The notes under the pieces are model-generated. The model ran no database searches and was not told the origin of the DNA. It saw only the letters and a program-made list of their open reading frames with translations. The position numbers were made by a program, and so were the translations under genes. From Deltaproteobacteria bacterium (GTDB lineage: Bacteria; UBA10199; SPLOWO2-01-44-7), in NCBI GenBank assembly GCA_030688705.1, contig JAUYJH010000063.1:1-10294 (forward strand): DNA of 10,294 nt, written 5' to 3'. Below are positions 1 to 6,692 of this stretch, in pieces (within the stretch, counting starts at the first letter, position 1; each line of letters opens with the position of its first letter).

Positions 1-328
1 CGGCGGCGATCGCGACCGCCTTAAAAGGCCTCTCATGGGGGCGGCGGTCGATCGTTTCAGCGATGCGGCCATCATTACTTCTGATAATCCCCGCGGTGAA
101 AAGCTGGAGGAGATTATTCAAGAGGTGGCTTTGGGTTTTAGGTCCGGAAAAGAATTTTCAAAAATTGTCGATCGGAAAGAGGCGATTGCAAAGGCCTTGA
201 GTGAAGCCCAAGAGGGGGATTGCGTGCTGATTGCGGGCAAGGGTCATGAGGCTTATCAGGAAGCGGCAGGAGTGAAGCATCCATTCGATGACCGGAAAAT
301 TGTGAGGGAATTTTTCAATGGAGTTTAA
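1..328 (+). CDS. murE: UDP-MurNAc-tripeptide synthetase MurE, C-terminal part (partial)
   Basis: MurE is the cytoplasmic ligase that adds the third stem-peptide residue to UDP-MurNAc-L-Ala-D-Glu. Only the last 108 or so codons are here; the first complete codon is at position 2 and the gene enters from the left edge. The fragment opens with the family signature GGDRDRLKRPLMG, then TSDNPRGE, and later GKGHEAYQ, all in the C-terminal domain of Mur ligases. DNPR is the motif that contacts meso-diaminopimelate in characterised MurE enzymes, so an A2pm-type cell wall is inferred; the proline usually found shortly after it (DNPRxExP) is replaced here by leucine (GEKLEE). The stop codon (326-328) lies 11 nt inside murF, so the two are probably translationally coupled. 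Identity is firm; the substrate is inferred from the motif. Confidence 0.96.
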   Translation, partial: GGDRDRLKRPLMGAAVDRFSDAAIITSDNPRGEKLEEIIQEVALGFRSGKEFSKIVDRKEAIAKALSEAQEGDCVLIAGKGHEAYQEAAGVKHPFDDRKIVREFFNGV

Positions 329-1769
329 TGTGGAACAATTTTTAAAAGCGGTTGGCGCCAAGGTTTTGCAAGAGGGAGATTCCCGATCTTTCAAGGGAAT
401 CTCCACCGACAGCCGCACCGTGAAAAAGGGGGAACTCTTTTTTGCCTTAAAGGGCCCTCATTTTGACGGTCATGATTATTGTGAGACCTCGATCAAGAAT
501 GGGGCATGGGGGGTTGTTGTTCAGGGCGCTTCATGGAGTCATTCTGAGCCGCAGGCGAAGAATCCCGTGAAGTCAACGGGATCCTTCACTACGTTCAGGA
601 TGACATCGCAAGAAAGCTGGGTTTTTCAAGTTCCCGATACATTGCACGCCCTGGGCGACATCACCGGCTGGTGGCGCCGGCAGTTTAACATCCCCTGCGT
701 TGCCATCACGGGGAGCAACGGAAAAACAACCACCAAGGAGATGATCGCCTCTATTTTGGCCGTTCGTTTCAACATTCTAAAAACCGAGGGAAATCTGAAT
801 AATCTGATCGGGCTCCCCCTGACGTTAAGCCGTCTCGACAAAACACATGAAGCGGTCATTTTAGAGATGGGAATGAATGCCTCGGGAGAAATCAGAAGAT
901 TGACTGAAATCGCGGGGCCCACGGTCGGCGTCGTCACCAACGCCGCGGCCGCGCATCTGGAAAAATTGCAAACAGTGGAAAAAGTGGCCGAAGCCAAGGC
1001 GGAACTCTATAAGACGATGAGCCGCGACGGAATAGCGGTTTACAACGCGGAAGATGCCAATCTCTCCAGGATGGCGCAAACTTTCGAAGGAGAAAAAATT
1101 TCGTTCGGGATGACGGCCCAAAACGACATCTGTTTTGAACATATGGAATCGGTCGGGTTTGATTCCATGGAGCTGAAGCTCGCCATCCGCAAAAAAAATC
1201 TCCAAGTCAAACTGCGGGCAACGGGGATTCACAATGTGATGAATGCGATGGCGGCTTGCGGGGCGGCGCTGGCGTCCGGCATGACGCTGAAAGAAATGCA
1301 ATTGGGGCTTGAGGCGTTCAAGCCGCTTAAAATGCGTTTCGAACAGATCCAGCTTGCCAACGGTGTCCGGCTTGTCAACGATGCCTACAATGCGAATCCG
1401 GTCTCCATGGAGGCGGCGTTTCGCGCCGTCGGCGCCGCAAAAAGGGCCGGGCGGTTTATTGCCGTTTTGGGGGACATGAAAGAACTCGGCGAAAAATCGG
1501 CGGTACTGCATCAGGAAGTCGGACAAAAGGCGGCGGCCTATGGGGTTACAAAACTTTTTGTGATCGGCGAGTTTGCAAAAGATTTGGCCGCGGGAGCCAG
1601 TCGGGAAGCTCAAAGCCCGGTCGTCGTCCGCATCGCAAAAAACATGGAGGAGCTGATTGACGCAGTCACGAAAGAAATCGGGGCCGGCGACGTTATTTTG
1701 GTCAAGGCCTCGCGGGTCCTGCAGTTGGAAAAAGTGGCCGAGGCCTTAAAGGAGAAATTCGGGATTTAA
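318..1769 (+). CDS. murF: UDP-MurNAc-tripeptide:D-Ala-D-Ala ligase MurF
   Basis: MurF completes the cytoplasmic pentapeptide precursor by ATP-dependent ligation of D-Ala-D-Ala, the product of Ddl encoded at the end of this window. The 483-residue protein has the N-terminal substrate domain (about 1-100), the P-loop AITGSNGKTTTKE (129-141), the central-domain run EMGMNASGEI (183-192) and AEAKAELY (224-231), and C-terminal NDAYNANPVSM (354-364) and VLGDMKELGE (383-392). The ATG at 318 is preceded by a GAGGGA-type ribosome site at about 304-309 and overlaps the end of murE. The protein is somewhat longer than a typical MurF (about 450); most of the excess is residues 74-96, encoded by an in-frame palindromic repeat (538-604) between the N-terminal domain and the P-loop domain. 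All catalytic motifs are intact, so function is expected. Confidence 0.97.
   Translation: MEFNVEQFLKAVGAKVLQEGDSRSFKGISTDSRTVKKGELFFALKGPHFDGHDYCETSIKNGAWGVVVQGASWSHSEPQAKNPVKSTGSFTTFRMTSQESWVFQVPDTLHALGDITGWWRRQFNIPCVAITGSNGKTTTKEMIASILAVRFNILKTEGNLNNLIGLPLTLSRLDKTHEAVILEMGMNASGEIRRLTEIAGPTVGVVTNAAAAHLEKLQTVEKVAEAKAELYKTMSRDGIAVYNAEDANLSRMAQTFEGEKISFGMTAQNDICFEHMESVGFDSMELKLAIRKKNLQVKLRATGIHNVMNAMAACGAALASGMTLKEMQLGLEAFKPLKMRFEQIQLANGVRLVNDAYNANPVSMEAAFRAVGAAKRAGRFIAVLGDMKELGEKSAVLHQEVGQKAAAYGVTKLFVIGEFAKDLAAGASREAQSPVVVRIAKNMEELIDAVTKEIGAGDVILVKASRVLQLEKVAEALKEKFGI
538..604. repeat. GTCAT...ATGAC palindromic repeat inserted in frame in murF
   Basis: A 67-bp inverted repeat. The left arm (538-568) starts GTCATTCTGAGC and ends GAATCCCGT; the right arm (576-604) starts ACGGGATCCTTC and ends CAGGATGAC; the loop is 7 nt (569-575). 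The arms match along nearly their full length, with a few mismatches and a 2-nt length difference. It is the same family as the copy at 2991-3045. It is read through without a stop as MurF residues 74-96 (SHSEPQAKNPVK, then STGSFTTFRM), a stretch that does not fit the MurF family pattern, whereas the flanking VVVQ and VPDTLHALG segments do. A coding palindrome of this type behaves like the Rickettsia palindromic elements. Confidence 0.88.
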
Positions 1770-1773
1770 TATT

Positions 1774-2853
1774 ATGCTCTATCATTGGCTCTATCCTCTG
1801 CAGGAACAATTCGCGGTGTTCAACGTGGTGAAATACATCACGTTCAGAACCTTCATGAGCCTTTTTACCGCGTTGGCGCTGACTTTTGTTTTGGCCAAAC
1901 CTTGGATCGCTTTTATGCAGAAAAAACAGTTTTTGCAGACTTTGTGGGAATATGTGCCGCAGACGCACCATGCTTCAAAAGGGAAAACGCCGACGCTCGG
2001 GGGCATTCTCATTTTGTTTTCCGTTTTTATTTCGACCCTTCTTTGGGCCCGGTGGGACAACTCTTTTGTCTGGATGATGCTGGGTGTGGGGCTTTTTATG
2101 GGGCTCATCGGTTTTCTGGATGACTATCTCAAAATTTCAAAAAAAGACGCCCACGGACTGAAAGCCCGCTATAAATTTCCGCTGCAGATTTTTGTCTGCA
2201 CCCTCGCGGGGCTCGTTTTGTACGATGGATTGGGGTTTGACACCCATCTTTCCATTCCCTTTTTCAAACAGGTTCTCCCCGACTTGGGCTGGTTTTACAT
2301 CGTCTTTGCCGTTTTTGTTCTGGCGGGAACGAGCAATGCCGTGAATTTGACCGACGGGCTTGACGGCTTGGCCACCGGGCCCGCCGTCATTGCTTTTTTA
2401 TCTTACGGCGTTTTTGCCTATATCACCGGGAATGTCAAAATCGCCGGTTATCTGCAGATTCCCTATATTCCCAATTGCGCCGAAATATCGGTGGTCTGCG
2501 GGGCGTTGGCCGGTTCTCTGCTCGGATTTTTATGGTTTAACTCCCACCCCGCGCAGATTTTTATGGGGGATGTTGGGGCATTGGGAATCGGCGGCATGTT
2601 GGGGCTGGTGGCCCTTTTGACCAAAAACGAACTTCTGCTTCTGGTGATCGGCGGTGTTTTTGTTTTGGAGACCCTCTCGGTCATCACGCAGGTGGCGTCG
2701 TTCAAGCTGACCGGGAAAAGAATTTTCAGGATGGCGCCGCTCCACCATCATTTTGAATTGAAGGGGTGGCCCGAATCAAAAGTGATCGTCCGGTTTTGGA
2801 TTATTTCTCTGGTACTTGCGCTGGCCAGCTTGAGCACACTGAAGTTGAGGTGA
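1774..2853 (+). CDS. mraY: Phospho-MurNAc-pentapeptide transferase MraY (lipid I synthase)
   Basis: MraY is the polytopic inner-membrane enzyme that moves phospho-MurNAc-pentapeptide from UDP onto undecaprenyl phosphate, giving lipid I. At 359 residues it is the normal full length (E. coli has 360). Visible motifs are HASKGKTPTLGG (66-77), the Asp pair in FLDDYLK (114-120), NLTDGLDG (191-198), FMGDVGAL (263-270) and the histidine cluster in APLHHHFELKGW (321-332), interspersed with about ten hydrophobic segments. FMGDVGAL has alanine where most relatives have serine (FMGDVGSL). The ATG lies 4 nt after the murF stop; an AAGGAG at 1749-1754 is too far upstream to be an ideal ribosome site, so coupling to murF translation is likely. 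No repeat interrupts the coding region, but its last codons are duplicated downstream (2958-2984). Confidence 0.97.
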   Translation: MLYHWLYPLQEQFAVFNVVKYITFRTFMSLFTALALTFVLAKPWIAFMQKKQFLQTLWEYVPQTHHASKGKTPTLGGILILFSVFISTLLWARWDNSFVWMMLGVGLFMGLIGFLDDYLKISKKDAHGLKARYKFPLQIFVCTLAGLVLYDGLGFDTHLSIPFFKQVLPDLGWFYIVFAVFVLAGTSNAVNLTDGLDGLATGPAVIAFLSYGVFAYITGNVKIAGYLQIPYIPNCAEISVVCGALAGSLLGFLWFNSHPAQIFMGDVGALGIGGMLGLVALLTKNELLLLVIGGVFVLETLSVITQVASFKLTGKRIFRMAPLHHHFELKGWPESKVIVRFWIISLVLALASLSTLKLR

Positions 2854-2861
2854 ATATGGAG

Positions 2862-2948
2862 GCGAGTGTGCGCGGATTTACTCCGCGCGCACGAGAGGGG
2901 TGCGGGGGGAAGGAGCGAACGGTAGTGAGCGAGTTGTTCCCCCCGATA
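2862..2948. repeat. Two-hairpin repeat element, mraY-murD gap copy
   Basis: Begins GCGAG (2862-2866), followed by a GC-rich hairpin (GTGCGCGGA pairing with TCCGCGCGCAC, about 2867-2891), the core CGAGAGGGGTGCGGGGGGA (2892-2910), a second, imperfect hairpin centred near 2924, and the closing TTCCCCCCGATA (2937-2948), whose C-run pairs with the G-run of the core. The same order of parts and an identical 19-nt core recur inside murC at 8441-8535, while the hairpin arms differ in sequence. This pattern of conserved core and covarying stems suggests selection on structure or on the sequence recognised by a mobilising factor. Confidence 0.8.
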
Positions 2949-2957
2949 GGATAGCCC

Positions 2958-2984
2958 AGTTTGAGTACGTTAAAGTTGAGGTGA
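2958..2984 (+). repeat. Second copy of the mraY 3' end
   Basis: These 27 nt repeat the last eight sense codons and the stop of mraY (2827-2853), 131 bp downstream. Read in the matching phase they encode the same SLSTLKLR followed by TGA. Twenty-two of 27 positions agree, and all five differences are synonymous: two AGC/AGT, one ACA/ACG and one CTG/TTA (two bases). The copy follows directly after the two-hairpin element at 2862-2948. It is not expected to be translated, since no start lies upstream in phase. Confidence 0.85.
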
Positions 2985-2990
2985 CCGAAG

Positions 2991-3045
2991 GTCATCCTGA
3001 GCGATAGCGAAGGATCCCGGGATTCTTCGTTCCGCTCAGAATGAC
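2991..3045. repeat. GTCAT...ATGAC palindromic repeat, mraY-murD gap copy
   Basis: A 55-bp near-perfect palindrome without a loop: left arm 2991-3018 (GTCATCCTGAGCGATAGCG, then AAGGATCCC) and right arm 3019-3045 (GGGATTCTTCG up to CAGAATGAC). It is the same family as the element inside murF (538-604). It ends 9 nt before the murD start, so an mRNA hairpin would form right next to the initiation region. Repeats beginning GTCATTCTGAGCGAAGCG are common in many environmental bacterial genomes; that is general familiarity, not a search result. Confidence 0.88.
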
Positions 3046-3054
3046 AGACTGATT

Positions 3055-4425
3055 ATGAATCTCTTAAACAAAAAAGTTTTGATCGTCGGGTTTGGAAAAT
3101 CGGGGCAGGCCGCTTTGCGTTTTTGTTTGAAACAGGGGGCGCGGCCCGCCGTGACCGATGCTCAAAAAAAAGAATCGTTTGGTTCGGTTTTGGATGCTTT
3201 TAAGGGGTATCCGGTCGATTGGTATTTGGGTTCTCATGACCCTGATCTTTTTTTGTCGGCCGATTTGATTGTGGTGAGTCCCGGCGTGCCGTGGAATCTA
3301 AAGTCGCTGAAAGCGGCGCGTGAAAAAGGAATACCGGTGGTGGGGGAATTGGAATTGGCCTTGCAGGACTATGGACCATGGACCAGGGACCATGGACCAA
3401 AGATCATCGCGGTGACCGGGACCAATGGAAAAACGACAACGGTTACACTCATCGACCATCTTTTGAAAACCGCCGGGAAAAAATCATTATTGGCGGGGAA
3501 TGTCGGCAAGCCGCTTCTCGATTGTCTGGAAGAAGCCAAAACTGCCGAATTTTTGGTGCTTGAAATTTCGAGTTATCAAATGGAGGCGACCCCTTCTTTG
3601 AAAGCGGATGTCGCCGTTTGGCTCAATGTGACGGAAGATCATCTGGACTGGCATGAAGATTTTGCCGATTATGTGAAAGCCAAAACAAAATTAATTCGCC
3701 AGGCGGCTCCCAATGGAATCGCCGTCTATAATCTGGAAGACCAGATGGTTGCCAATAGTGTGGAACAGATTCCTTGTCCGCGTTTTGGATTTTCCGCGAA
3801 AAGAGAATTGAAACTGGGAGGATGGGTCGATGAAGGCCATCTTGTTTTGAAAACCACTTTAAAAGAATCCCCGGTTCGTTTTGCACTTAAAAATGTTCCT
3901 CTAAAGGGGATTCATAATTGGGAAAATATGCTGGCCAGCCTGCTCGCTGTCTCTCCTTATATTAAGGACAAAGAGATTCTTCAGAAAGGTTTGGAGACGT
4001 TTGTTCCGCTTCCCCATCGGATGCAGGTTGTTCGTGCAATAAAAGGGGTCGCCTATATCAATGATTCCAAAGGGACCAATGTGGGGGCGACCCTCAAGGC
4101 TTTTATCTCAACCAAGCCGCCTATTGTCTGGATTGCCGGCGGCAAAGACAAGGGGGGGAGTTATGAGCCTCTTGCCGAGCTGGTGCAAAAAAAGACAAAA
4201 AAGGCGATTTTTTTCGGGGAAGCCAAAGACAAAATGGCCGATTTTTTTAAAAAATATGCCGAAGTCTCTCTCTCTCAAGATTTGGGCGCCGCGGTAACGC
4301 TGGCTTCAAAGACGGCCGTGGCGGGCGATACGGTATTATTTTCACCGGCTTGCGCGAGTTTTGACATGTTCAAAGATTACGCGGAACGGGGCGAAAAATT
4401 TATGGCGTTGGTGAAACAACTATGA
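3055..4425 (+). CDS. murD: UDP-MurNAc-L-Ala:D-Glu ligase MurD
   Basis: MurD adds D-glutamate to UDP-MurNAc-L-Ala in the cytoplasm. The 456 residues comprise an N-terminal Rossmann-like domain (VLIVGFGKSG 8-17, VVSPGVP 73-79), the ATP-binding central domain (IIAVTGTNGKTTT 117-129, LEISSYQME 169-177, LNVTEDHLDWH 190-200, carbamoyl-lysine region YVKAKTKL 206-213) and the C-terminal domain (INDSKGTN 335-342, IAGGKDKG 360-367, FSPACASFDMFK 429-440). A heptamer tandem repeat encodes residues 106-115 (YGPWTRDHGP) exactly in the linker between the first and second domains, one residue before the P-loop strand. No clear Shine-Dalgarno sequence precedes the ATG; a palindromic repeat ends 9 nt upstream. 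The stop overlaps the ftsW start as ATGA (4422-4425). Confidence 0.97.
   Translation: MNLLNKKVLIVGFGKSGQAALRFCLKQGARPAVTDAQKKESFGSVLDAFKGYPVDWYLGSHDPDLFLSADLIVVSPGVPWNLKSLKAAREKGIPVVGELELALQDYGPWTRDHGPKIIAVTGTNGKTTTVTLIDHLLKTAGKKSLLAGNVGKPLLDCLEEAKTAEFLVLEISSYQMEATPSLKADVAVWLNVTEDHLDWHEDFADYVKAKTKLIRQAAPNGIAVYNLEDQMVANSVEQIPCPRFGFSAKRELKLGGWVDEGHLVLKTTLKESPVRFALKNVPLKGIHNWENMLASLLAVSPYIKDKEILQKGLETFVPLPHRMQVVRAIKGVAYINDSKGTNVGATLKAFISTKPPIVWIAGGKDKGGSYEPLAELVQKKTKKAIFFGEAKDKMADFFKKYAEVSLSQDLGAAVTLASKTAVAGDTVLFSPACASFDMFKDYAERGEKFMALVKQL
3371..3398. repeat. Heptamer tandem repeat (ATGGACC) in frame in murD
   Basis: Four 7-bp units in a row: ATGGACC, ATGGACC, AGGGACC, ATGGACC. The unit is nearly palindromic around CCATGG, so the tract can also fold. 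The block 3371-3397 is found without a mismatch, on the other strand, within ddl at 10098-10124. It is translated as YGPWTRDHGP at the MurD domain 1/domain 2 linker. Heptanucleotide tandem repeats of comparable design (STRR) are known from heterocystous cyanobacteria; nothing else here suggests a cyanobacterium. Confidence 0.88.
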
Positions 4426-5582
4426 GTGCTACGTGGGATGAAAATACAATTCGCAGGACGCGCTTTGATTACCCGCTTTTGGTTGGGGTGATTGCACTCA
4501 CCTGCCTTGGGCTCATCATGGTTTTCAGTTCTTCAGCCGTTTTGGCGCAGGAGCGCTTCGGCGACGGGCTCTATTTCTTAAAAAAAATGATGATTTATGC
4601 CGTTTTGGGTTTTGGGCTCCTGTATGGAATGATGCGGGTCCCCTACTATCACTGGAGAAAGTGGGTTTATCCCTTTTTGTTTTTGAGTCTTTTGGCGGCG
4701 CTATTGACGGTCTTTTCCGGTCTTGGGGTGAAAATCAGCGGGGCCAAAAGATGGCTTGCCCTGGGGCCCGTCACTTTTCAGCCGTCCGAACTGGCCAAAC
4801 TTTCCGTCATTTTGTTCATGGCTTATTCGATCGAGAAGAAAAACGAAAAGATGGAGCGGTTCGGCGTGGGGATTCTCCCGAATCTTGTCATTCCCGGCAT
4901 CCTGATTTTTTTTGTTTTGATGGGAAAAGATCTGGGGACCTCTTTTGTCATGGTCCTGCTGATTTTGACGATGCTGTTTTTGGGCGGGGCAAAACCGAAG
5001 CACTTGGCGTTTCTCTCTTTGGGGGCGGTCCCTATTTTTTATCATCTCATTACGCAGGAAGGCTACCGGATGCGCCGGATTTTGAGTTTTCTGAATCCGT
5101 GGAACGACCGTTACGGTTCCGGATTTCAGGTGATCCAGTCCTTTTTGGCCTTCAACGAAGGGGGTTTTTTGGGCAAAGGACTCGGTGCCGGCCAACAGAA
5201 GCTTTTTTACCTGCCGGAGGCCCACACTGATTTCATTTTCTCGGTGTTGGGAGAAGAGCTGGGGCTGGTCGGTGTGATGGCGACGACGGCCGCATTTCTT
5301 TTTATTTGTTATCGGGGGCTGAAAATCGCTTCAAAAGCCCCTGATCTTTTCGGGCGCTATCTCGTTTTGGGCGTCGTGGTTTTGGTGGGAACACAAAGCA
5401 TTTTGAACATGGGGGTTGTGATGGGGCTTTTGCCGACAAAGGGTCTGGTTTTGCCGTTTGTCAGTTACGGCGGGTCCTCTCTTTTGACGCTGTTGGCGGC
5501 GATGGGGATTGTTCTCAATGTTTCCACGTACCAGCAGACCGACACCCCGCCGATGTTTGAAAAGAAGTGCAGGAGTTTATGA
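4422..5582 (+). CDS. ftsW: SEDS-family septal peptidoglycan polymerase FtsW
   Basis: FtsW is the integral-membrane glycosyltransferase that polymerises lipid II at the division site together with a class B penicillin-binding protein. The 386 residues carry a short cytoplasmic N-terminus, about ten transmembrane stretches, GAKRWLALGPVTFQPSELAK (107-126), MGKDLGTS (167-174), NPWNDRYGSGFQVIQS (225-240), the long periplasmic loop with LPEAHTDFIFSVLGEE (264-279), and PTKGLVLPFVSYGGSS (338-353). Asp270 in the loop corresponds to the catalytic aspartate of SEDS enzymes. Placement between murD and murG favours FtsW over the paralogue RodA. The ATG overlaps the murD stop as ATGA, and the gene's own stop overlaps murG in the same way, so coupled translation is likely. 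No repeat insertion was seen in it. Confidence 0.95.
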   Translation: MSATWDENTIRRTRFDYPLLVGVIALTCLGLIMVFSSSAVLAQERFGDGLYFLKKMMIYAVLGFGLLYGMMRVPYYHWRKWVYPFLFLSLLAALLTVFSGLGVKISGAKRWLALGPVTFQPSELAKLSVILFMAYSIEKKNEKMERFGVGILPNLVIPGILIFFVLMGKDLGTSFVMVLLILTMLFLGGAKPKHLAFLSLGAVPIFYHLITQEGYRMRRILSFLNPWNDRYGSGFQVIQSFLAFNEGGFLGKGLGAGQQKLFYLPEAHTDFIFSVLGEELGLVGVMATTAAFLFICYRGLKIASKAPDLFGRYLVLGVVVLVGTQSILNMGVVMGLLPTKGLVLPFVSYGGSSLLTLLAAMGIVLNVSTYQQTDTPPMFEKKCRSL

Positions 5583-6667
5583 AAATTTTGATGGCATGCG
5601 GTGGAACCGGGGGGCATCTTTTTCCCGGCATGGCGGTTGCGGAAAGTTTCGGAGAAAAAGTCCCTGCGGCGGAAATTGTTTTTGTGGGAACGGATCGGGG
5701 GCTGGAAAAACAGGTTTTGGCGAAAACGGATTGGAGACTGGAAATGATGCGGGTTCCTTCACTGGCGGATAAAAAAGGCCTGAAAAAGATCGGGGCGGTG
5801 TTTGGCGTCTGCCGTTCTTTGGCCCAGGCGCATCGTCTGCTTAAAAAAGAGAAACCCGATCTGGTGATCGGCACCGGGGGCTATGCGGCCGGCCCCGTCA
5901 TGATGCTCGCCTCCATGAGGGGGATCCCCACGGTGGCGGTGGAACCGAATTTTGTCGCAGGGTTGACCAACCGCCTTCTGAAGCCGTTTGTCGACCGGGT
6001 GGTGGTGGCCAATCCGGCCCTTGAAAAATTATTCGGCAAAAAAACCGTGGTGCTCGGTGTTCCGGTCCGCAAGAGTATTTTGAAATCGTACGACAGTACG
6101 ACGGTACGACGGTACGATCGTACAACCGTATTTATTTTTGGCGGATCGCAGGGGGCCAAAACGATCAACGATGGAATGTTGTCGGCCCTTCCGCATTTGC
6201 AGGATTTGAAGGATAAAATCCATTTTATCCATCAGGTGGGGGGGCAAGCCCGCGTCGAGGATTTTGAAAAAGCGTATCGCGAGGCCGGATTTTCTGCCGA
6301 GGTTTATCCTTTCATTGAAAATATGGGGGCGTTTTACGAGAAGGCCTCGTTTGTGATTTCCAGAGCCGGGGCGAACACGCTGGCCGAATTGGTCGCGCTG
6401 AAAATTCCGGCCCTTTTGATCCCCTATCCTTTCTCCGCGGCCGGGCATCAGGAAGCCAACGCGAAAATGATCGAGAGGGCCGGCGGGGCCGTTGTTTTGA
6501 ATGATAGGCACGCGAGCGGTGAGGGCCTCTCTGGCGCCGTCCGCAAGATGGTCGAGTCGCCGGACCGGCTTAATGAAATGCGGGCCAATCTCGACAAACT
6601 GGGAAACCCCGACGCCGCCGACCGCGTCGTCGATTTGTGTTTGCAACTTGTCGGAGGAAAGTCATGA
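5579..6667 (+). CDS. murG: UDP-GlcNAc:lipid I N-acetylglucosaminyltransferase MurG
   Basis: MurG is the peripheral-membrane GT28 (GT-B fold) enzyme that adds GlcNAc to lipid I to give lipid II. In the 362-residue form: GGTGGHLFPGMAVAE (8-22), GTGGYAAGP (98-106) and EPNFVAGLTN (122-131) in the N-domain; FGGSQGAKTIN (187-197), ISRAGANTLAEL (260-271) and PYPFSAAGHQEANA (282-295) in the C-domain. I chose ATG 5579 because it makes an ATGA overlap with ftsW, the same arrangement as murD/ftsW; AGGAG at 5571-5575 lies close upstream (3-nt spacer). GTG 5567 would add four residues and remains possible. An octamer repeat encodes residues 171-184 at the interdomain linker. The stop at 6665-6667 overlaps another ATG (6664), although murC starts about 490 nt further on. 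Confidence 0.96.
   Translation: MKILMACGGTGGHLFPGMAVAESFGEKVPAAEIVFVGTDRGLEKQVLAKTDWRLEMMRVPSLADKKGLKKIGAVFGVCRSLAQAHRLLKKEKPDLVIGTGGYAAGPVMMLASMRGIPTVAVEPNFVAGLTNRLLKPFVDRVVVANPALEKLFGKKTVVLGVPVRKSILKSYDSTTVRRYDRTTVFIFGGSQGAKTINDGMLSALPHLQDLKDKIHFIHQVGGQARVEDFEKAYREAGFSAEVYPFIENMGAFYEKASFVISRAGANTLAELVALKIPALLIPYPFSAAGHQEANAKMIERAGGAVVLNDRHASGEGLSGAVRKMVESPDRLNEMRANLDKLGNPDAADRVVDLCLQLVGGKS
6089..6128. repeat. Octamer tandem repeat (TACGACGG) in frame in murG
   Basis: Five consecutive 8-bp units: TACGACAG, TACGACGG, TACGACGG, TACGATCG, TACAACCG. The tract is also partly self-complementary around GTACGATCGTAC (6112-6123). Translation gives YDSTTVRR followed by YDRTTV (MurG residues 171-184), since three units equal eight codons. 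It sits between VPVRKSIL (end of the N-domain) and FIFGGSQGA (start of the C-domain), where the two GT-B domains are joined. It is a different family from the 7-bp repeat in murD and ddl but a similar kind of insertion. Confidence 0.87.
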
Positions 6668-6692
6668 ACGGCAAAAACAAATACTCCTTCGG

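Noticed and set aside
861..1613. 250-codon open frame on the minus strand opposite murF
   Set aside because: It is antisense to well-conserved MurF sequence and its product resembles no family; a mirror frame of a GC-biased gene.
3371..3398. Tandem repeats considered as a CRISPR array
   Set aside because: Units are 7 or 8 bp with no spacers, and lie inside coding frames.
4661..5230. 189-codon plus-strand open frame within ftsW
   Set aside because: Frame-shifted shadow of ftsW; the FtsW frame has all SEDS motifs and no sign of a real overlapping gene.
6029..6646. 205-codon minus-strand open frame opposite murG
   Set aside because: It lies fully within murG motifs and includes the octamer repeat; no own start context or recognisable domain.
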